Shown here piece by piece: positions 1 to 8,560 of a stretch of 64,000 nucleotides of DNA. The DNA comes from Bacteroidetes bacterium MedPE-SWsnd-G2. Lineage in GTDB: Bacteria > Bacteroidota > Bacteroidia > Flavobacteriales > Flavobacteriaceae. The position numbers and the translations under genes are program-made. The stretch spans positions 1-64,000 of the forward strand of contig MPDE01000002.1 in NCBI GenBank assembly GCA_001874335.1. Reading direction: 5' to 3'. How positions within the stretch are numbered: the stretch's first letter is position 1; every line of letters starts with the position of its first letter. A model generated the notes under the pieces. That model was not told the origin of the DNA. It saw nothing but the letters and a program-made list of their open reading frames with translations, and made no database searches.

Positions 1-1136
1 GTGAAGGTAATTATACTGTAGTTAGAACTTGGACAGCAACAGATGCTTGTGGAAACAGCTCAACAGCTACTCAAACAATCAATGTTGAGGATACAACTGC
101 TCCGGAAATAGATACGTTACCAGAAGCATCAACAATAGAATGTAATGAAACTGTAGAATTTGCTCAAGCAACTGCAACTGATAACTGTACAGCAGATGTA
201 ACATTAACTTTTGAAGATGTAACTACAGATGGTAATTGTGAAGGGGCTTATTCAATCACACGTACTTGGACTGCAACAGATGCTTGTGGAAACAACTCAA
301 CAGCTACACAAACAATCAACGTAGAAGATACGACTGCTCCACAATTGGTTTCAGAAATGAATCTTGAAGTATTTGTGAATTGTGATGACATTCCAAACAT
401 TCCGGAATTGGTGTTTGAAGATTCATGCTCTTCTAATATTACTGTTGAATATCAGGAATCATCTACTATAGCACAAGATCCAACTGATTACACAATTACT
501 AGAGATTGGATCGTTTCGGATGAATGTGGTAATGAAGATTTATTTACACAATTTGTATATGTTACTACAGAAATAAATATTGAATCTAATGACACCGATT
601 TATGTGTAGAAGATGAACAATTTGATTTATTCTTATTATTAGAAGGTGACTATGATCCTAACGGATATTGGGAACATTTAGATACTGGTATAGTATTAGA
701 AAGTTCAATTGTAAACCCAGATTCATACGGAATTGGAACATTTGAATTTAAATATTCTGAAACATCTGAAGATTGTTCGGCTAAAGCACAAGTTTATATT
801 ACTATTAATGATGACTGTGTGGTACTTGCCCCTTGTACTGAAGAAAGCGTAATTATTTCTAAGTCGGTTACTCCAAATGGAGATCAGTGGAATGAATTTT
901 TCACTATAACAGGAATTGAAAACTGTGGATTTGAAATTGAATTACAAATTTACAACAGATGGGGAGCCAAAATATTTGAAACCTATGATTATCAAAATGA
1001 TTGGAACGGAGATGCTCATAACTCATCAGTTGGAGGATCTAATAGCGTACCAACAGGAACATATTACTATATCATCAATTTAAAAAACAGTGGAATGAAG
1101 CCTTTCTCAGGGCCAATATATTTCGGAACCAAATAA
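1..1136 (+). CDS. Large adhesin-like secreted protein, C-terminal part, T9SS type B sorting domain
   Basis: This is the 3' end of a gene that begins before the window; the reading frame is open from base 3, so 377 codons are visible. The first part holds cysteine-containing Ig/HYR-like repeats of 79 residues, each with the motif RTWTATDACGN followed by NVEDTTAP. The last 95 residues form a gliding-motility C-terminal (CHU_C, type B) domain: SVTPNGDQWNEFF, then IYNRWGAKIFE, then PTGTYYYIINL. In Flavobacteriia such a domain directs export through the type IX secretion system and attachment at the surface. The protein is therefore probably a surface adhesin or filament-like protein. The PorP/SprF gene 10 bp downstream fits, because type B cargo is often encoded beside its own PorP/SprF partner. 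Total size and ligand cannot be judged from this fragment. Confidence 0.88.
   Translation, partial: EGNYTVVRTWTATDACGNSSTATQTINVEDTTAPEIDTLPEASTIECNETVEFAQATATDNCTADVTLTFEDVTTDGNCEGAYSITRTWTATDACGNNSTATQTINVEDTTAPQLVSEMNLEVFVNCDDIPNIPELVFEDSCSSNITVEYQESSTIAQDPTDYTITRDWIVSDECGNEDLFTQFVYVTTEINIESNDTDLCVEDEQFDLFLLLEGDYDPNGYWEHLDTGIVLESSIVNPDSYGIGTFEFKYSETSEDCSAKAQVYITINDDCVVLAPCTEESVIISKSVTPNGDQWNEFFTITGIENCGFEIELQIYNRWGAKIFETYDYQNDWNGDAHNSSVGGSNSVPTGTYYYIINLKNSGMKPFSGPIYFGTK
27..340 (+). repeat. Tandem coding repeat, 237-bp period, inside the adhesin gene
   Basis: Bases 27-103 and 264-340 are two closely similar copies of one segment, offset by exactly 237 bases (79 codons). They encode the TWTATDACGN...NVEDTTAP part of the HYR-like domain. 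The near-identity at DNA level suggests recent duplication or gene conversion of repeat units; more copies probably lie upstream of the window. Confidence 0.8.
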
Positions 1137-1146
1137 CGCTTGACCT

Positions 1147-2082
1147 ATGAAGTTTATTAAAAATAACATAATAGCTATTATGCTGTTACTTACTGTAAGC
1201 AGTTTTGCGCAGCAACTTCCGCAGTTTACGCAGTATATGTATAATACAATCTCTATAAACCCGGCCTATGCTGGTAGTAGAGAAACATTGAGTATGGTTG
1301 GTTTACATAGAAGTCAGTGGGTTGGCCTTGAAGGCGCACCAACGACTCAAACACTTTCTATTCATACACCCTTAAGAAATGAAAAAATTGGTATTGGTTT
1401 ATCATTTATAAATGATGAATTAGGTTATGAAAACTTTTCATACCTATATGCCGATTTTTCATACACTATAAAAACGGGGAAAAACTCGAAGCTAGCGTTT
1501 GGAGCTAAAGCCGGATATACACATTACAACATTGATTTGGCGCTATTAAATGATCCAGAAATTATCAATGACCCTTATTTTAATGATGTATCTAACAGAT
1601 GGAGTCCAAATATTGGTGCTGGTTTATTCTGGCATACTAACAAATGGTATTTAGGCTTATCTGCACCAAGATTATTAAATACAGATTATAATAAAGGCCG
1701 AAGTGGAGATGTAGAATATGTATCCTTAGAACGTGTGAGTTATTATTTCACAGGAGGTTATGTTTTCAATCTTAGTGAGTCTACAAAATTTAAACCTGCA
1801 TTTCTATTTAAAGGAACAAACGGTGCTCCCCTATCTTTTGACATCACAGCAAACTTTTTGTTTAATGAGGTGTTTTGGTTAGGAGGTTCATACCGTATTA
1901 ATGAATCGACATCGGCACTTGGAGCAATTGCAGATTTCCAAATTTCAAAACAGTTAAGAATTGGATATGCTTATGAGTACCCTTTATCAGATCTAAGCTC
2001 TTACACTGGAGGAACACATGAAATACTGCTAATGTTCGAGATTTTTAAAAGCAAACGAATTAAATCACCGAGATACTTCTAA
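1147..2082 (+). CDS. Type IX secretion system membrane protein, PorP/SprF family
   Basis: 311 residues with a signal peptide ending in SSFAQ (about residues 1-21), followed by an outer-membrane beta-barrel sequence. The conserved family block near the N-terminus is present (NPAYAGSRE, then LHRSQWVGLEGAP). PorP/SprF proteins are outer-membrane components of T9SS; paralogs next to large type B cargo genes are needed for secretion or surface display of that particular cargo (SprF with SprB is the known example). Here the gene starts 10 bp after the stop of such a cargo gene and ends 11 bp before a PorE-like gene, so the three are probably one operon. This copy is likely a dedicated partner rather than the general PorP. 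Confidence 0.9.
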   Translation: MKFIKNNIIAIMLLLTVSSFAQQLPQFTQYMYNTISINPAYAGSRETLSMVGLHRSQWVGLEGAPTTQTLSIHTPLRNEKIGIGLSFINDELGYENFSYLYADFSYTIKTGKNSKLAFGAKAGYTHYNIDLALLNDPEIINDPYFNDVSNRWSPNIGAGLFWHTNKWYLGLSAPRLLNTDYNKGRSGDVEYVSLERVSYYFTGGYVFNLSESTKFKPAFLFKGTNGAPLSFDITANFLFNEVFWLGGSYRINESTSALGAIADFQISKQLRIGYAYEYPLSDLSSYTGGTHEILLMFEIFKSKRIKSPRYF

Positions 2083-2093
2083 TATACTTAACT

Positions 2094-3998
2094 ATGAAAA
2101 CAAAATTTCTATTAATTATAATGGTGCTTTCAAGTACAATGATGGTAGCTCAGAAAAAATTGGCTGACAAGTTTTTTGACAATTATGGCTACGTTAAAGC
2201 GAGTGAATTGTACTTAGAAGCTATAGAAAAAGGCGATAGCACTGAACATATAGTAACAAGACTTGGTGACTGCTACTATAACAATTCAGATTCAGAATCA
2301 GCTGTAAAATGGTATGGCCTTGCAATTAATAAATATAAGAATGTAGAGCCAGAGTACATTTACAAATACCTTCAATCGCTTAAAAGTTTAGGGAATTATG
2401 AAGAAGCTTCTAAATGGATATCAAAATTTAAAGAGCTACAAGCTGACGATAGTAGGTTAAGTGAATTTGATGCTGATAATTTAAGCATCTATGAAGATTT
2501 AATTGCAAAAAAGGAATTGATTGTAGAAGTTGAAAACTTATCATTTAACACAAAGCAATCAGATTTCGGATCTTTTATTTATGACAATACCCTATACTTT
2601 GCTTCAGCAAATAATAGAGCGTCTGAATCTAAAAAAGTGTACAATTGGAATCAAGAACCGTTTTTAGACCTGTTTCAAATTAATTTTATTGGCGATAAAG
2701 GAAATTTGGAATTTGAATCTAAGGAAGAAATCAAAGCCTCTAAAATAAATACAGATTATCATGAAGCTTCTGTTGCTATTACTGGTGATGGGAAAACAAT
2801 ATACTTTACAAGAGACAATGTTGATCGAAAAAACAATTTAGATTACGATAAAAAAGGGACTTCTCACCTAAAAATATACAAAGCTGAATTAGTAAATGAA
2901 AATTGGGAAAACATTGAAGAATTAAATATCAATGACGATGTATATTCAACAGGTCACCCTGTGTTAAGTCCGGATAATACGAAACTTTATTTTGTTTCAG
3001 ACCGTCCTGGTGGATTTGGTCAAACAGATATTTACGTCTCTAATATTACCGCTGAAGGCTTAAGTGAACCTGAAAATTTAGGGGAATCAATTAATACAGA
3101 AGGACGTGAAATGTTTCCTTTTATAAGTAAGGATAGTACGTTCTATTTTTCATCAGACGGATATTTAAATTTAGGATTATTAGACATTTTTAAATCAGAT
3201 GTATTAAAAGATGATGCTGCTAAACCTGAAAACTTAGGAGCACCTTTTAATAGTGGATTTGATGATTTTGCATTCTTTATCATGGAAGACAATCAAACAG
3301 GTTTCTTCTCTTCAAACAGACCTAACGGAAAAGGAAATGACGACATTTATAGTTTTAATTCATATATCTGTTCACAAGAAGTAAACGGTACTGTTAGAGA
3401 TACAGCAACTGAAGCTCCTATTCCTTTCGCAACTGTAAAACTTATTGATGAAAACGGAAAAGTAATATCTAAAATCGAAACTGATGAGAATGGCTTCTAT
3501 ACCATCAAAATAGATTGTAATTCAACTTACACTATTATAGGTAGTAAACAAGATTACAAAGAAGATCAAAAGGAATTAGAGACTACAGATGAGAATGGTA
3601 TCGAGCAAGTTGTAGACTTGAACCTTGAGCCTCTTATTAAGCAAAACCAAATTGTAATAAATCCTATTTTCTTTGATTTTGACAAATGGAATATTAGAAC
3701 AGATGCGAAATATGAATTAGAGCATATTGTAGATGTCATGAGAGCAAACCCTAAAATGGTTATTAAAATTGAATCTCATACGGATAGTAGAGGAAGTGAC
3801 AAATACAACTTAAAATTATCTGACAGACGTGCAAAATCGACAAGAGATTATATTATTTCTCGTGGAATAGATGCCCAAAGAATTGAGAGTGCAATAGGCT
3901 ACGGCGAAACACAACTGCTAAATAAATGTAGTAATGGTGTAAAATGCTCGAAAGAAGAACACCAGTTAAACAGAAGATCATACTTCTATATTTTATAG
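2094..3998 (+). CDS. PorE-like protein: TPR, PD40 propeller, carboxypeptidase-regulatory-like and OmpA domains
   Basis: 634 residues. Order of parts: signal peptide (1-19, ending MVAQ), TPR-like helices (about 20-120), PD40/WD40-like beta propeller repeats (about 150-430, e.g. LSPDNTKLYFVSDRPGGFG), a carboxypeptidase-regulatory-like beta domain (about 430-510), and a C-terminal OmpA peptidoglycan-binding domain (about 525-634, with FFDFDKWNIR, SHTDSRG and LSDRRAKSTRDYI). This is the layout of PorE, which tethers T9SS to peptidoglycan; many Flavobacteriia carry several paralogs, usually after a PorP/SprF gene, as here. The protein ends directly after NRRSYFYIL, the usual end of the OmpA fold. 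A hairpin terminator follows about 40 bp after the stop. Confidence 0.85.
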   Translation: MKTKFLLIIMVLSSTMMVAQKKLADKFFDNYGYVKASELYLEAIEKGDSTEHIVTRLGDCYYNNSDSESAVKWYGLAINKYKNVEPEYIYKYLQSLKSLGNYEEASKWISKFKELQADDSRLSEFDADNLSIYEDLIAKKELIVEVENLSFNTKQSDFGSFIYDNTLYFASANNRASESKKVYNWNQEPFLDLFQINFIGDKGNLEFESKEEIKASKINTDYHEASVAITGDGKTIYFTRDNVDRKNNLDYDKKGTSHLKIYKAELVNENWENIEELNINDDVYSTGHPVLSPDNTKLYFVSDRPGGFGQTDIYVSNITAEGLSEPENLGESINTEGREMFPFISKDSTFYFSSDGYLNLGLLDIFKSDVLKDDAAKPENLGAPFNSGFDDFAFFIMEDNQTGFFSSNRPNGKGNDDIYSFNSYICSQEVNGTVRDTATEAPIPFATVKLIDENGKVISKIETDENGFYTIKIDCNSTYTIIGSKQDYKEDQKELETTDENGIEQVVDLNLEPLIKQNQIVINPIFFDFDKWNIRTDAKYELEHIVDVMRANPKMVIKIESHTDSRGSDKYNLKLSDRRAKSTRDYIISRGIDAQRIESAIGYGETQLLNKCSNGVKCSKEEHQLNRRSYFYIL

Positions 3999-4040
3999 AA
4001 TAACAATATTTAAAATTTGCTATTAATCAATTCGAAAAGG

Positions 4041-4066
4041 CCAGCTATTTATAGTTGGTTTTTTTG
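4041..4066 (+). terminator. Intrinsic terminator of the adhesin/PorP/PorE-like operon
   Basis: Stem 4041-4046 (CCAGCT) pairs with 4053-4058 (AGTTGG, one G-T pair), loop of 6 nt, followed by a run of seven T. It lies 43 bp after the PorE-like stop codon. Confidence 0.7.
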
Positions 4067-4070
4067 TTTT

Positions 4071-4365
4071 ATTAGACGAAATAGACTTTAAATAAGACCT
4101 TGTAATGAACCCCATATTTACATTGCTCATATTAATGCTACAAGCGGTATACCGAGTTAAAAATTTAATGCTAAGAGATTGTTTAGCTAACTGTAATAAT
4201 ACTTTTAGTGATTGTTATTATATGGCAATGATTTTATAAATTTTGACTTGGCTTTAGAAGTAGAAATCTTTTACCTGATACAAAATGTGTAATTCAGTCA
4301 ATTTAAGTTTCATGCTATTCACTAGGTTTATTTATATAATCACTTAGACCTGAAAAGTAATCCAC
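4071..4365. other. Intergenic stretch without a recognisable gene
   Basis: About 300 bp of AT-rich DNA between two converging terminators. All frames on both strands are broken by stops, and no tRNA, conserved RNA fold or promoter pair was recognised. Confidence 0.6.
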
Positions 4366-4393
4366 AAAAAAAGGCCGCATTTTCATGCAGCCT
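4366..4393 (-). terminator. Intrinsic terminator of the CAP-domain gene
   Basis: On the minus strand, AGGCTGCAT (4393-4385) pairs with ATGCGGCCT (4380-4372) around a GAAA loop, one T-G pair, then a run of T (4372-4366). It sits 22 bp after the stop codon of the CAP-domain gene. Confidence 0.85.
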
Positions 4394-4414
4394 AATTCTA
4401 AATTTATAGCAATT

Positions 4415-4915
4415 TTATCTTTTCATAAAAATATTTGTAAAATACCATCTTCCATCAGCATTTTGTTCTGCTGAAATATCGAAATCCGTAAAATCACCTT
4501 CAATATTTGCACGGTGATCATCACTGTTTATCCAAGCGTTTACAACAGCTTGAGCAGAACTGTAACCGTATCCAACATTTTCTGATACATTCACAGCAGA
4601 TTCATAAACTTGTAGACTATTTTTTCTTTGGTAAAAGTTATCATGTGAAACATTGTTCACTTCCACCATATAATCTGTATGCGTAAAGGCAATAGATTTA
4701 ACAGTCGTGTGATGTTTTAAAGGAGTTAATCCTAAATTTAACCTATAATCATTAATTAAATCTAATATTTCTAATTCTATAGTTTTTGGAGAAGGTGCTT
4801 CTACCAATTTAACTACAGATAAATCTTCGTCTTGATCAAAGCTATCAGTGGTACAAGATGTAAAAGCTAACATTGAAGCTAAAGCTAAAGCGGATACATA
4901 TTTGGTAAGTTTCAT
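4415..4915 (-). CDS. CAP (SCP/YkwD-like) domain lipoprotein
   Basis: 166 residues when started at the ATG at 4913-4915, which gives a normal lipoprotein signal (MKLTKYVSALALASMLAFTSC); the longer open frame upstream adds only 16 unlikely residues. After the lipobox Cys (21) comes an acidic linker and then a CAP domain (about 45-166): a His in the HTDYMVEVN helix, NVSHDNF, SENVGYGYSSAQ and DDHRANI. These are the usual metal/pocket residues of the bacterial YkwD-type CAP fold. The biochemical role of such proteins is not settled; they are secreted or surface-bound. The acidic residues after Cys resemble the surface lipoprotein export signal of Bacteroidota. Single gene, own terminator. Confidence 0.85.
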   Translation of the reverse strand: MKLTKYVSALALASMLAFTSCTTDSFDQDEDLSVVKLVEAPSPKTIELEILDLINDYRLNLGLTPLKHHTTVKSIAFTHTDYMVEVNNVSHDNFYQRKNSLQVYESAVNVSENVGYGYSSAQAVVNAWINSDDHRANIEGDFTDFDISAEQNADGRWYFTNIFMKR

Positions 4916-4984
4916 AAATAGGTATTTTTGATTTGGGACTATAAAAGTACAATCAAAACCCATATATTATGTTAAAGAAATGTT

Positions 4985-5018
4985 AAAATCGATGAAAAAC
5001 ATGTATTTCATCGATTTT
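4985..5018. promoter_or_regulatory. 34-nt near-perfect palindrome upstream of the CAP gene
   Basis: Bases 4985-4997 (AAAATCGATGAAA) are the exact inverse complement of 5006-5018, and the centre 4999-5004 (ACATGT) is itself palindromic, leaving only 4998/5005 unpaired. It lies 70 bp upstream of the CAP-domain start and 124 bp after the pdxH stop. Related ATCGATG/CATCGA words recur at about 5090-5100 and 5127-5136. It may be a dimer-binding operator, or an AT-rich hairpin ending the pyr operon transcript; only three G/C pairs per arm make a strong terminator less likely. Confidence 0.5.
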
Positions 5019-5141
5019 TAATGTTTTTAATCGGTAAAAGTATTGATTTGGTAGATTGTATTTCACTAAAACATAAAAATTTAACCGTTTATCGATGTAA
5101 ATTGTCGTAAACATCAATCAAATTACATTTCATCGAACTAA

Positions 5142-5789
5142 TCAAGGAGATAATCGGTTAATCACCCAATTGTAATCATGGTCTAATTTATATCTAATTC
5201 TATCATGTAATCTATTTGGTCGACCTTGCCAGAACTCAATTTCGGTTGGTCTTACTAAATATCCGCCCCAGTAATTAGGACGTTCAATATCCTTACCCTC
5301 ATATTTCTGTTCTAAATTCTCTAGCTTTTTTTCTAAGTATTCTCTATCAGGCAGTACTTCACTTTGATGTGACACTAATGCGCCTAATTGGCTTCCACGT
5401 GGTCGTGATTCAAAATAACCATCACTAAGGTTCTCAGCAACCTTTTCAGCAGTACCTTTAATAATTATTTGTTGTTCAGTTCCACTCCAAAAAAATGAAA
5501 GACACACATTTGGATTCGCTTCAATTGCTTTTCCTTTTTCACTATTATAATTAGTGTAAAAGATAAAACCTTCATAAGTATACTTTTTAAGAAGCACTAC
5601 CCTACTCTTTGGATAGCCATCTAATCCGAATGTAGAAACCGTCATGGCATTGTTTTCTACCTCTGGGAAAAACGCTTCAACAGCATAAAACCACTTTTGA
5701 AATAATTCTAATGGATTTTCAGGTAAATCCGATTCTAATAATTCTTTCTTTTCGTATGATCGTCTGTAATGCCCTAAATCCTTGTCCAT
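5142..5789 (-). CDS. pdxH: Pyridoxamine/pyridoxine 5'-phosphate oxidase
   Basis: 215 residues, the normal length. PdxH uses FMN and oxygen to oxidise pyridoxine or pyridoxamine 5'-phosphate to pyridoxal 5'-phosphate, the last step of vitamin B6 synthesis and salvage. Visible marks are the FMN-binding segment RVVLLKKYTYEGFIFYTNY (about 59-77) and the C-terminal signature EFWQGRPNRLHDRIRY (185-200), with the protein ending in RLSP as is typical. It is the last gene of the run pyrR-pyrB-STAS-like-rnz-pdxH; the gap to rnz is 20 bp. Nothing odd is seen in the sequence. Confidence 0.96.
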   Translation of the reverse strand: MDKDLGHYRRSYEKKELLESDLPENPLELFQKWFYAVEAFFPEVENNAMTVSTFGLDGYPKSRVVLLKKYTYEGFIFYTNYNSEKGKAIEANPNVCLSFFWSGTEQQIIIKGTAEKVAENLSDGYFESRPRGSQLGALVSHQSEVLPDREYLEKKLENLEQKYEGKDIERPNYWGGYLVRPTEIEFWQGRPNRLHDRIRYKLDHDYNWVINRLSP

Positions 5790-5809
5790 ATGTTTGTCTT
5801 TGTTGGGAA

Positions 5810-6715
5810 TTAAATTTCTATTACTTTACCATCTTTTGCTAACAATACATTATCAAAAACGGTTTTCGCCTCTTCTTTAAATTCGTTTAGGTCAAAATAC
5901 CTTGTAGAATAGTGTCCTAACAATAAGGTGTTTACTTCGGCCTTTTTGGCAATAGTAGCTGCTTGAATAGCAGTACTATGCTTTGTTTGATCACAAAGAT
6001 GTTTATGCTTTTCTAAAAAAGTAGACTCATGATATAATAAGGTGGCCTTATCTATAATTGGTAAAATCTGTTCAGAATATTTTGTGTCACTACAAAATGC
6101 ATAGCTCTTTGCTGGAGTTGGTGGTTTTGTAACAGAATCGTTTTTAATGAGATTACCATCATTATCTGGCACATCTCCACCCTGTTTTAGTTTTCTATAG
6201 TATGCTACGTCAATATCTTCATTTAATATGGCATTCATATCTAATTTGCGCTCTCCTGGCTTCTCTTTGAATAAAAAACCATTAGTATAAACTCTATGAT
6301 CTAAAGGAATGGTGTGTACTTCTACTTGCTCGTCTTCATAAATAAGTTCTGAAGTTTTTGAAGTTAACTCATGGAAATATAAAGGGAAATTTGTCCATGA
6401 TTGAGATAACTTCATTTGAAGCGTAATTACTTCTTTAAGGCCTTTTGGTGCATATATATGAAGCTCTGTTTCTCTGGTGAGTAATCTAAAAGTAGAGATT
6501 AAACCAACCAATCCAAAATAATGGTCTCCATGAAGATGAGATATGAAAATATGTTTTATTCTATTAAACTTAATTTTCATCTTACGAAGTTGTACCTGAG
6601 TACCTTCCCCACAATCAATTAAAAACATGTGGTTTTTAATTTCTAATACTTGAGCCGTAGGATAAGAATTAATTTTAGGTGTTGCGCTATTGCAACCTAG
6701 AATATTTAATTTCAT
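5810..6715 (-). CDS. rnz: Ribonuclease Z (tRNA 3' endonuclease)
   Basis: 301 residues, the short bacterial form. It is a metallo-beta-lactamase-fold zinc endonuclease that trims the 3' trailer from tRNA precursors. The zinc motif SHLHGDH is at residues 59-65 (His60, His62, Asp64, His65); further metal-binding parts are FCSDTKY, YHESTF and LLGHYSTRY. The N-terminal LNILGCNSATP and IDCGEGTQVQLRK match RNase Z closely. The start at 6713-6715 lies 9 bp after the small STAS-like gene, so the two are surely co-transcribed. Confidence 0.95.
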   Translation of the reverse strand: MKLNILGCNSATPKINSYPTAQVLEIKNHMFLIDCGEGTQVQLRKMKIKFNRIKHIFISHLHGDHYFGLVGLISTFRLLTRETELHIYAPKGLKEVITLQMKLSQSWTNFPLYFHELTSKTSELIYEDEQVEVHTIPLDHRVYTNGFLFKEKPGERKLDMNAILNEDIDVAYYRKLKQGGDVPDNDGNLIKNDSVTKPPTPAKSYAFCSDTKYSEQILPIIDKATLLYHESTFLEKHKHLCDQTKHSTAIQAATIAKKAEVNTLLLGHYSTRYFDLNEFKEEAKTVFDNVLLAKDGKVIEI

Positions 6716-6724
6716 TTACATTGG

Positions 6725-7057
6725 TTAAATGCCTAAGTCTCGTTCCATTTCTTCCATGTCAATAAAATCAGAAGCTTCTTGAAGTGTAGGCACAACAGCT
6801 ATCTCATCTGAAACTGAATTGATATCTATCTTATTACTTACAATTACAAAACTCTTGTTACTTTCTTTATGCAACTTTGCTAACTGAAGAAATTCACTAA
6901 TGTCATTGTTATTTAACGCTCCTAGACTCGTTAAATTAATGATGACATTATCATTAGAAAAGGAATTGTGCTTATCACGTAGGTTTTTAACTAATTCAGG
7001 AATTGAAGCTTTTTCTTGGGTAATAATAGTTGTATTACCATTTTTGTCGAAAATCAT
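6725..7057 (-). CDS. Small STAS-like protein between pyrB and rnz
   Basis: 110 residues, no signal peptide or membrane segment. The middle (NVIINLTSLGALNNNDISEF, about 38-57, then KSFVIVSN) has the strand-helix-strand rhythm of a STAS / anti-sigma-factor-antagonist fold, but no conserved phosphorylatable Ser is certain and no kinase partner lies nearby. It sits 4 bp after pyrB and 9 bp before rnz, a tight arrangement that I believe is common in Flavobacteriia, where the protein is sometimes mislabelled as ribonuclease Z. The function is unknown; a protein-protein or nucleotide-sensing role in the operon is only a guess. Confidence 0.7.
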   Translation of the reverse strand: MIFDKNGNTTIITQEKASIPELVKNLRDKHNSFSNDNVIINLTSLGALNNNDISEFLQLAKLHKESNKSFVIVSNKIDINSVSDEIAVVPTLQEASDFIDMEEMERDLGI

Positions 7058-7061
7058 AATC

Positions 7062-7991
7062 TTAGTGTTTAATTTTAGAAGCTAACAAATAAATAACAGC
7101 CATTCTAACTGCAACACCATTTTCTACTTGATCGAGAATAATGGCTTGGTCAGAATCTGCTACATCACTCGTGATTTCAACACCACGATTAATAGGTCCT
7201 GGGTGCATTACTACAATTTCTTTATCAAGACTATTTAATAACGCTTTATTTAAACCGAATTGCTGCGTGTACTCTCTTGTAGAAGGAAAATAATTAATAT
7301 CCATTCGTTCATTTTGTACTCTAAGCATATTTGCTACATCACACCAATTCAATGCTTTTCTTAAATCTGTTTCAACCTTTACACCTAAATCTTTTAAATA
7401 TTTGGGTAAAAGTGTTTTTGGCCCGCAAGCCATAACATTTGCACCTTGCAATTGCAAAGCATAAATATTAGAAAGTGCTACCCTGCTATGTAATATGTCA
7501 CCAACGATCACTACATTTTTGCCTTTTACATCACCTAAACGTTCTCGAATAGAATACGAATCTAAAAGCGCTTGGGTAGGATGCTCATGAGCGCCGTCTC
7601 CCGCATTTACAATACTTGCATTTACATGTTTCGACAAAAATACTCCTGCTCCAGGATTGGGATGCCTCATGACAACCATATCCACTTTCATAGACAAAAT
7701 GTTATTTACAGTGTCTATTAACGTTTCACCCTTTTTTACTGAGGATTGAGCGGCTGAAAAATTAATTACATCGGCAGAGAGCCTCTTTTCTGCTAACTCA
7801 AAAGACAATTTTGTTCGTGTTGAGTTTTCAAAAAATAAATTGGCTATGGTTATATCTCTTAAAGACGGCACCTTTTTAATAGGCCTATTTATAACCTCCT
7901 TAAACTGGTCTGCAGTTTCAAAAATAAGCTGAATATCTTTATTAGTTAGATACTTTATCCCTAATAAATGATTTACGCTTAACTCACTCAT
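7062..7991 (-). CDS. pyrB: Aspartate carbamoyltransferase, catalytic chain
   Basis: 309 residues. It condenses carbamoyl phosphate with L-aspartate, the committed step of pyrimidine synthesis, in the cytoplasm as a trimer. The carbamoyl-phosphate loop FFENSTRTKLSFE is at 53-65, followed by HPTQALLDSY (about 140) and the C-terminal MHPGPINRGVEI. No pyrI regulatory-chain gene follows, so the enzyme is probably the unregulated trimer type. It begins 4 bp after pyrR, which places synthesis of pyrimidines and the PyrR protein on one message. Confidence 0.97.
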   Translation of the reverse strand: MSELSVNHLLGIKYLTNKDIQLIFETADQFKEVINRPIKKVPSLRDITIANLFFENSTRTKLSFELAEKRLSADVINFSAAQSSVKKGETLIDTVNNILSMKVDMVVMRHPNPGAGVFLSKHVNASIVNAGDGAHEHPTQALLDSYSIRERLGDVKGKNVVIVGDILHSRVALSNIYALQLQGANVMACGPKTLLPKYLKDLGVKVETDLRKALNWCDVANMLRVQNERMDINYFPSTREYTQQFGLNKALLNSLDKEIVVMHPGPINRGVEITSDVADSDQAIILDQVENGVAVRMAVIYLLASKIKH

Positions 7992-7995
7992 ATAT

Positions 7996-8535
7996 TTAGT
8001 TATTTATTAAATAAACAGAATCTTCTCCAGAATTTTCATTCCAATTTACCTGAACACGTTCATCCATTATAGCATCAACTTGACGTCCTCTATAATTAGG
8101 TTGTATTGGTAGATGTCTACTAAAACGTCTATCAATAAGTGTCAATAATTCAATTTCGTTTGGACGACCAAAAGACTGAATTGCCGTTAGGGCTGCTCTA
8201 ATACTTCTTCCTGTAAATAACACATCATCAATAAAGACAATGTTTTTATTTTCAACTAAAAAGTTGATTTCGGTAGTATTAGCCTCCAAAGGTTTATCAC
8301 TTCGTCTAAAATCATCTCTAAAAAAGGTGATATCAAGATGTCCTAATTTCACATCTTTAATTTTGTAATCTTCGCGAAGCATTGCAGCTAACCTATTTGC
8401 TAAAAATTTTCCTCTGGGCTGAATTCCAATTAAAACGGTGTTAGAAAAATCGTTGTGATTTTCAATTAATTGGCAAGCCAAACGGTGAAGAATGATATTT
8501 ACCTCTTTTGCGTTAAGTAACACTTTTTGACTCAT
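7996..8535 (-). CDS. pyrR: PyrR: pyrimidine operon regulator / uracil phosphoribosyltransferase
   Basis: 179 residues, a type I phosphoribosyltransferase. The PRPP-binding motif VFIDDVLFTGRS is at 100-111, with IQPRGKFLANRLA (39-51) and the DITFFRDDFRR segment (68-78) typical of PyrR. In Firmicutes PyrR binds pyr mRNA to cause attenuation; here no pairing terminator/antiterminator is visible in the 140 bp upstream, so the protein may act mainly as a uracil salvage enzyme or bind elsewhere. First gene of the pyrR-pyrB-STAS-like-rnz-pdxH run. Confidence 0.94.
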   Translation of the reverse strand: MSQKVLLNAKEVNIILHRLACQLIENHNDFSNTVLIGIQPRGKFLANRLAAMLREDYKIKDVKLGHLDITFFRDDFRRSDKPLEANTTEINFLVENKNIVFIDDVLFTGRSIRAALTAIQSFGRPNEIELLTLIDRRFSRHLPIQPNYRGRQVDAIMDERVQVNWNENSGEDSVYLINN

Positions 8536-8560
8536 AGAATTTCCAAACGTATTTGGTAAA

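Noticed and set aside
3999-4414. Possible hidden small gene or RNA in the 3999-4414 gap
   Set aside because: Frames are closed by many stops, and apart from the two terminators no stable fold or promoter pair was seen.
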